DNA from: Salipiger marinus | GTDB taxonomy: Bacteria; Pseudomonadota; Alphaproteobacteria; Rhodobacterales; Rhodobacteraceae | Direction: 5' to 3' | Assembly (NCBI RefSeq): GCF_900100085.1 | Contig: NZ_FNEJ01000016.1 | Location: 1-64,000 of the forward strand | Length of the DNA stretch: 64,000 nucleotides | In this document: positions 61,718 through 64,000 of the stretch, piece by piece | Numbering within the stretch: position 1 is the stretch's first letter | How the letters are laid out: the number at the start of each line of letters is the position of its first letter | Made by a program: the position numbers and the translations under genes | The notes under the pieces: generated by a model | Database searches by the model: none | Seen by the model: the letters and a program-made list of their open reading frames with translations, nothing else | Told to the model about the DNA's origin: nothing

Positions 61718-62887
61718 ATGAAAGCAGGCCTGTTCACTTATCACTTCAGCGACAACTACGGCGCGCTCTACCAGGCCTACGGGCTACGGCAGTGGCTGCG
61801 CGGTCGCGGGATCGACGCAGAGTTCGTCAACTACCACCCAACGTATGTCGAAGAGGGCGGTCCTCTGGACCGCCCTTGGAAGCTGTCGCTGTGGCGCAAG
61901 AACGCAACTATCCTATACATGAAACAGGCTCATCTGCGGCGCAGGATCTTTGGTGACCGCGCGCAGCACGCCCGGTTCGAAGCGTTCCGAAGCGATGTTC
62001 TGGGCGTCACCGGCCCGCGACTGAAACGGGCACAGGATCTGGCGCCGGAAATGATGCAATATGACATGCTGTTCTGTGGCTCGGACCAGATCTGGAATCC
62101 CTCGATCCAGCGCGGGCTGGATCCGGTCTATTTCCTTGATATCGCGGGGGCCGATCACGCCCGCAAGGTCTCCTTTGCGCCCAGCTTCGGCCGGACCGAG
62201 ATCGAACCGCGCTACAACGAGGACGTGCGCCGCATGGCCTTGGGGTTGGACGGGCTGTCCGTGCGTGAAGGCTCGGGCGTTGATATTCTGGAGCGGGCAG
62301 GTGTGCCGCGGGATCGGGCCTTGGTGGTGCCGGACCCGACGATCCTTTTGGGCTGTTTCGATGAATTGCTGGGCGACAGTATCACCCCAGACGACAGCGT
62401 CTTCTGTTACGCCCTGCGCACCGACGAGGTGATCCGCGACGTGGCTGTGGAAACGGCACGGTTGACCGGAGGAGCTTTGCGGGCCCCGCGCACCACCCAT
62501 CAGCGCTGGGGCGACATCGGCGAAGGCATCGTACCTGGGCCGGTGGAATGGCTGCAGAACTTGGCGCGGGCGCGTGTGGTGGTGTCCAACTCCTTCCACG
62601 GGGTGGCGCTGAGCGTGGTGCTCAACCGCCCTTTCATCGCCGTGGGCTTGCCGGGCAAACGCGCCAGCCTGAATGCCCGGGTGCAAAATCTGCTTGAGGT
62701 CGCGGGGCTTGAGCATCGGGCGGTCACCAGCGACGATCCTTCCCGTATCTGTGACTTGGTGCAAACACCTATCGACTGGGAGGCCACCAACGCCCGGCTT
62801 GCGGTGGTGCGCAGCGAGGCCGAAGCCTATTTAGATGCGGAAATCGCCGCAGCGCAACAGCCGCACAATAGGGAGACAGCAGGGTGA
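61718..62887 (+). CDS. polysaccharide pyruvyl transferase family protein
   Basis: 389 residues from the ATG at 61718. N-terminal KAGLFTYHFSDNYGALYQAYGLRQWLRGRGIDAEFVNYHP, then LFCGSDQIWNPSIQRGLDPVYFLD, KVSFAPSFG, LSVREGSGVDILERAGV, VVPDPTILLG and ARVVVSNSFHGVALSVVLNRPFIAVGLPGK, all typical of the WcaK/CsaB pyruvyl-transferase family, which adds pyruvate ketals from phosphoenolpyruvate to sugars. It starts four bases after the acetyltransferase stop and overlaps the next gene (GTGA). Pyruvyl groups would add negative charge to the glycan. Confidence 0.9.
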   Translation: MKAGLFTYHFSDNYGALYQAYGLRQWLRGRGIDAEFVNYHPTYVEEGGPLDRPWKLSLWRKNATILYMKQAHLRRRIFGDRAQHARFEAFRSDVLGVTGPRLKRAQDLAPEMMQYDMLFCGSDQIWNPSIQRGLDPVYFLDIAGADHARKVSFAPSFGRTEIEPRYNEDVRRMALGLDGLSVREGSGVDILERAGVPRDRALVVPDPTILLGCFDELLGDSITPDDSVFCYALRTDEVIRDVAVETARLTGGALRAPRTTHQRWGDIGEGIVPGPVEWLQNLARARVVVSNSFHGVALSVVLNRPFIAVGLPGKRASLNARVQNLLEVAGLEHRAVTSDDPSRICDLVQTPIDWEATNARLAVVRSEAEAYLDAEIAAAQQPHNRETAG

Positions 62888-64000
62888 CACAGGCAATCGA
62901 ACAGGTCGTGACTTCCGGGCTCTGTGTCGGTTGTGGCGGTTGCGCCTTCGCCACTGGCGGACGGATGGTGCTGGACGCACACGGGTTCTATCGACCGGAA
63001 CTGGGCGCAGGGGCAGATCGGGATGATCTGGACGCGGCCTGCCCGCTTCTGGTGCCCGACTTAGACGAAGACGCGCTGGCCGACCGATTTCTGCCCGAAA
63101 CCCCGCAACGGGACCACAAGATCGGCAAATACGACAGGGTCTTTGCCGCCCATGCCGAAGAGGGTACATTTCGCCGGGACGGCAGTTCGGGTGGGCTTGG
63201 GTCGTGGATGGCCACTGAACTGCTGCGCAAGGGGATGATCGACGGGGTAATTCATGCCAGACCGGTCCCCCGTGACGGCGCTGAGGATCCGTTCTTTCGT
63301 TACGGCATCAGCCGTAGCGTCGAAGAGGTCACCCAAGCGGCGCACTCACATTACCATGTGGTCGAGATCTCGGAGGTGCTGGAGGAGGTCAAGTGCATCC
63401 CGGGCCGCTATCTGTTCATCGGAATACCCTGCATGGTCAAGGCCGTACGACGCGCGCAGGCCTTGGATCCGGATCTGTCAGACCGGATCCTATTCACCAT
63501 GGGACTAGTCTGTGGGCATCTGAAAAGCGTGCATTGGGCCCTGTCGCTGGGCTGGGCGGCAGGCATCGCCCCTAAAGATATCGACAGCATTACCTTCCGT
63601 GTAAAATCCGAGAACGTGCCCGCTAAGGCCTACTACTTCGGCCTTCATAAACGCGGGGCGCCCGCCCCTGAGGTGCATGACTCCGCGCCGCTGACCGGGG
63701 GAAAGTTCAACCTTGGCGCCATGATGCCCGATGCCTGCAACTATTGTGACGACGTGGTGGCCGAGACCGCGGATTTGACCATAGGAGACGCGTGGTTGCC
63801 GCGGTATTCCTTTGATTGGCGCGGCAAGAACATGGTCATCTCGCGGCACCCTGAGCTGACTGCGCTGGTGCAAGCCGCCAGCGAAGAGGGTCGCGTCATT
63901 ATCGAACCTATGACCGCCAAAGAGGCGGCCGATGCCCAGGCTGGCGGATTTCGACAGCGTCGCGAAGGGCTAGCACACCGGCTCGCGCGGCGCGCGGCGC
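62884..64000 (+). CDS. coenzyme F420 hydrogenase/dehydrogenase beta-subunit-like protein, partial
   Basis: Starts at a GTG inside the previous stop (GTGA) and is open to the window end, at least 372 residues. The N-terminus has a ferredoxin-like cysteine cluster (LCVGCGGCAFATGG); later segments KIGKYDRVFAAHAEEGTFRRDGSSGGLGSWMATELLRKGMIDGVIH, YLFIGIPCMVKAVRRAQ, ILFTMGLVCGHLKSVHWALSLGWAAGI and DACNYCDDVVAETADLTIGDAWLP match FrhB/FdhB-like Fe-S flavoproteins. Members of this family often sit next to pyruvyl transferases in exopolysaccharide clusters of bacteria that lack F420; their role there is not established. The 3' end lies outside the window. Confidence 0.85.
   Translation, partial: MTQAIEQVVTSGLCVGCGGCAFATGGRMVLDAHGFYRPELGAGADRDDLDAACPLLVPDLDEDALADRFLPETPQRDHKIGKYDRVFAAHAEEGTFRRDGSSGGLGSWMATELLRKGMIDGVIHARPVPRDGAEDPFFRYGISRSVEEVTQAAHSHYHVVEISEVLEEVKCIPGRYLFIGIPCMVKAVRRAQALDPDLSDRILFTMGLVCGHLKSVHWALSLGWAAGIAPKDIDSITFRVKSENVPAKAYYFGLHKRGAPAPEVHDSAPLTGGKFNLGAMMPDACNYCDDVVAETADLTIGDAWLPRYSFDWRGKNMVISRHPELTALVQAASEEGRVIIEPMTAKEAADAQAGGFRQRREGLAHRLARRAA

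Noticed and set aside
1-64000. tRNA, rRNA or known riboswitch genes
   Set aside because: None recognised while reading either strand by eye; no covariance search could be run, so absence is not proven.

Overview
The window looks like part of an extrachromosomal replicon (plasmid or chromid) from a marine-type alphaproteobacterium of the Rhodobacteraceae/Roseobacter group. Evidence: very GC-rich genes with a strong GC-ending codon bias, a RepA-type (RPA-domain) initiator divergent from parA-parB at 30.0-34.0 kb, and dTDP-rhamnose genes directly behind repA. That layout resembles the 'biofilm plasmids' (RepA-I replicons with a rhamnose operon) described from roseobacters. The species cannot be named from the sequence, and neither window end is a replicon end.

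Layout. (1) 0-4.7 kb: mobile DNA, with a large serine recombinase, an IS66 element cut off at its tnpC end, and an IS481-type fragment that the IS66 entered. (2) 4.7-14.8 kb: a group-2-capsule-like block with two divergent sulfotransferase-like genes, a double glycosyltransferase, KpsE, a KpsT ATPase fused to a sulfotransferase-like domain, UDP-glucose dehydrogenase and KpsM. (3) 14.8-18.0 kb: decayed DNA, with an RTX-type relic, an intact IS605-type element (TnpA plus TnpB) and truncated tctC and tctB. (4) 18.0-24.6 kb: two tandem RTX/calcium-repeat proteins, a phosphohexomutase and a third, broken RTX copy. (5) 24.6-27.2 kb: kdsD-kdsB-kdsA with one- and four-base overlaps, supplying CMP-KDO. 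(6) 27.3-29.9 kb: rmlC-rmlB-rmlA without rmlD. (7) 30.0-34.0 kb: repA, a candidate origin, parA and parB. (8) 34.1-41.0 kb: a DUF2793 protein, then a four-gene type I secretion operon sapC-tolC-hlyB-hlyD in which every junction is a 4-base overlap. (9) 41.3-44.2 kb: Wza-like lipoprotein, metallophosphatase and initiating sugar transferase. (10) 45.1-51.6 kb: a 1711-residue secreted beta-helix protein followed by two small exported proteins. (11) 52.0-64.0 kb: a second polysaccharide block with a GT2, gmd-fcl (GDP-fucose), flippase, two sulfotransferases, two GT4 enzymes, an acetyltransferase, a polysaccharide pyruvyl transferase and an F420-dehydrogenase-beta-like protein that runs off the window.

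Read together, the replicon encodes a surface and biofilm programme: nucleotide-sugar supply (KDO, glucuronate, dTDP-4-keto-rhamnose, GDP-fucose), two export routes for polysaccharide (ABC-type KpsMTE and flippase-type), decoration by sulfate, acetyl and pyruvyl groups, a type I exporter with nearby RTX proteins as likely cargo, and a very large exported beta-helix protein. Five copies of one palindrome (core CTTTCGCATGCGAAAG) lie between 22.2 and 34.0 kb. All are intergenic, one directly follows parB and one lies between convergent genes. I read them as candidate partition (parS-like) sites, which is inference. Functional calls rest on motifs read by eye; no database search was run.
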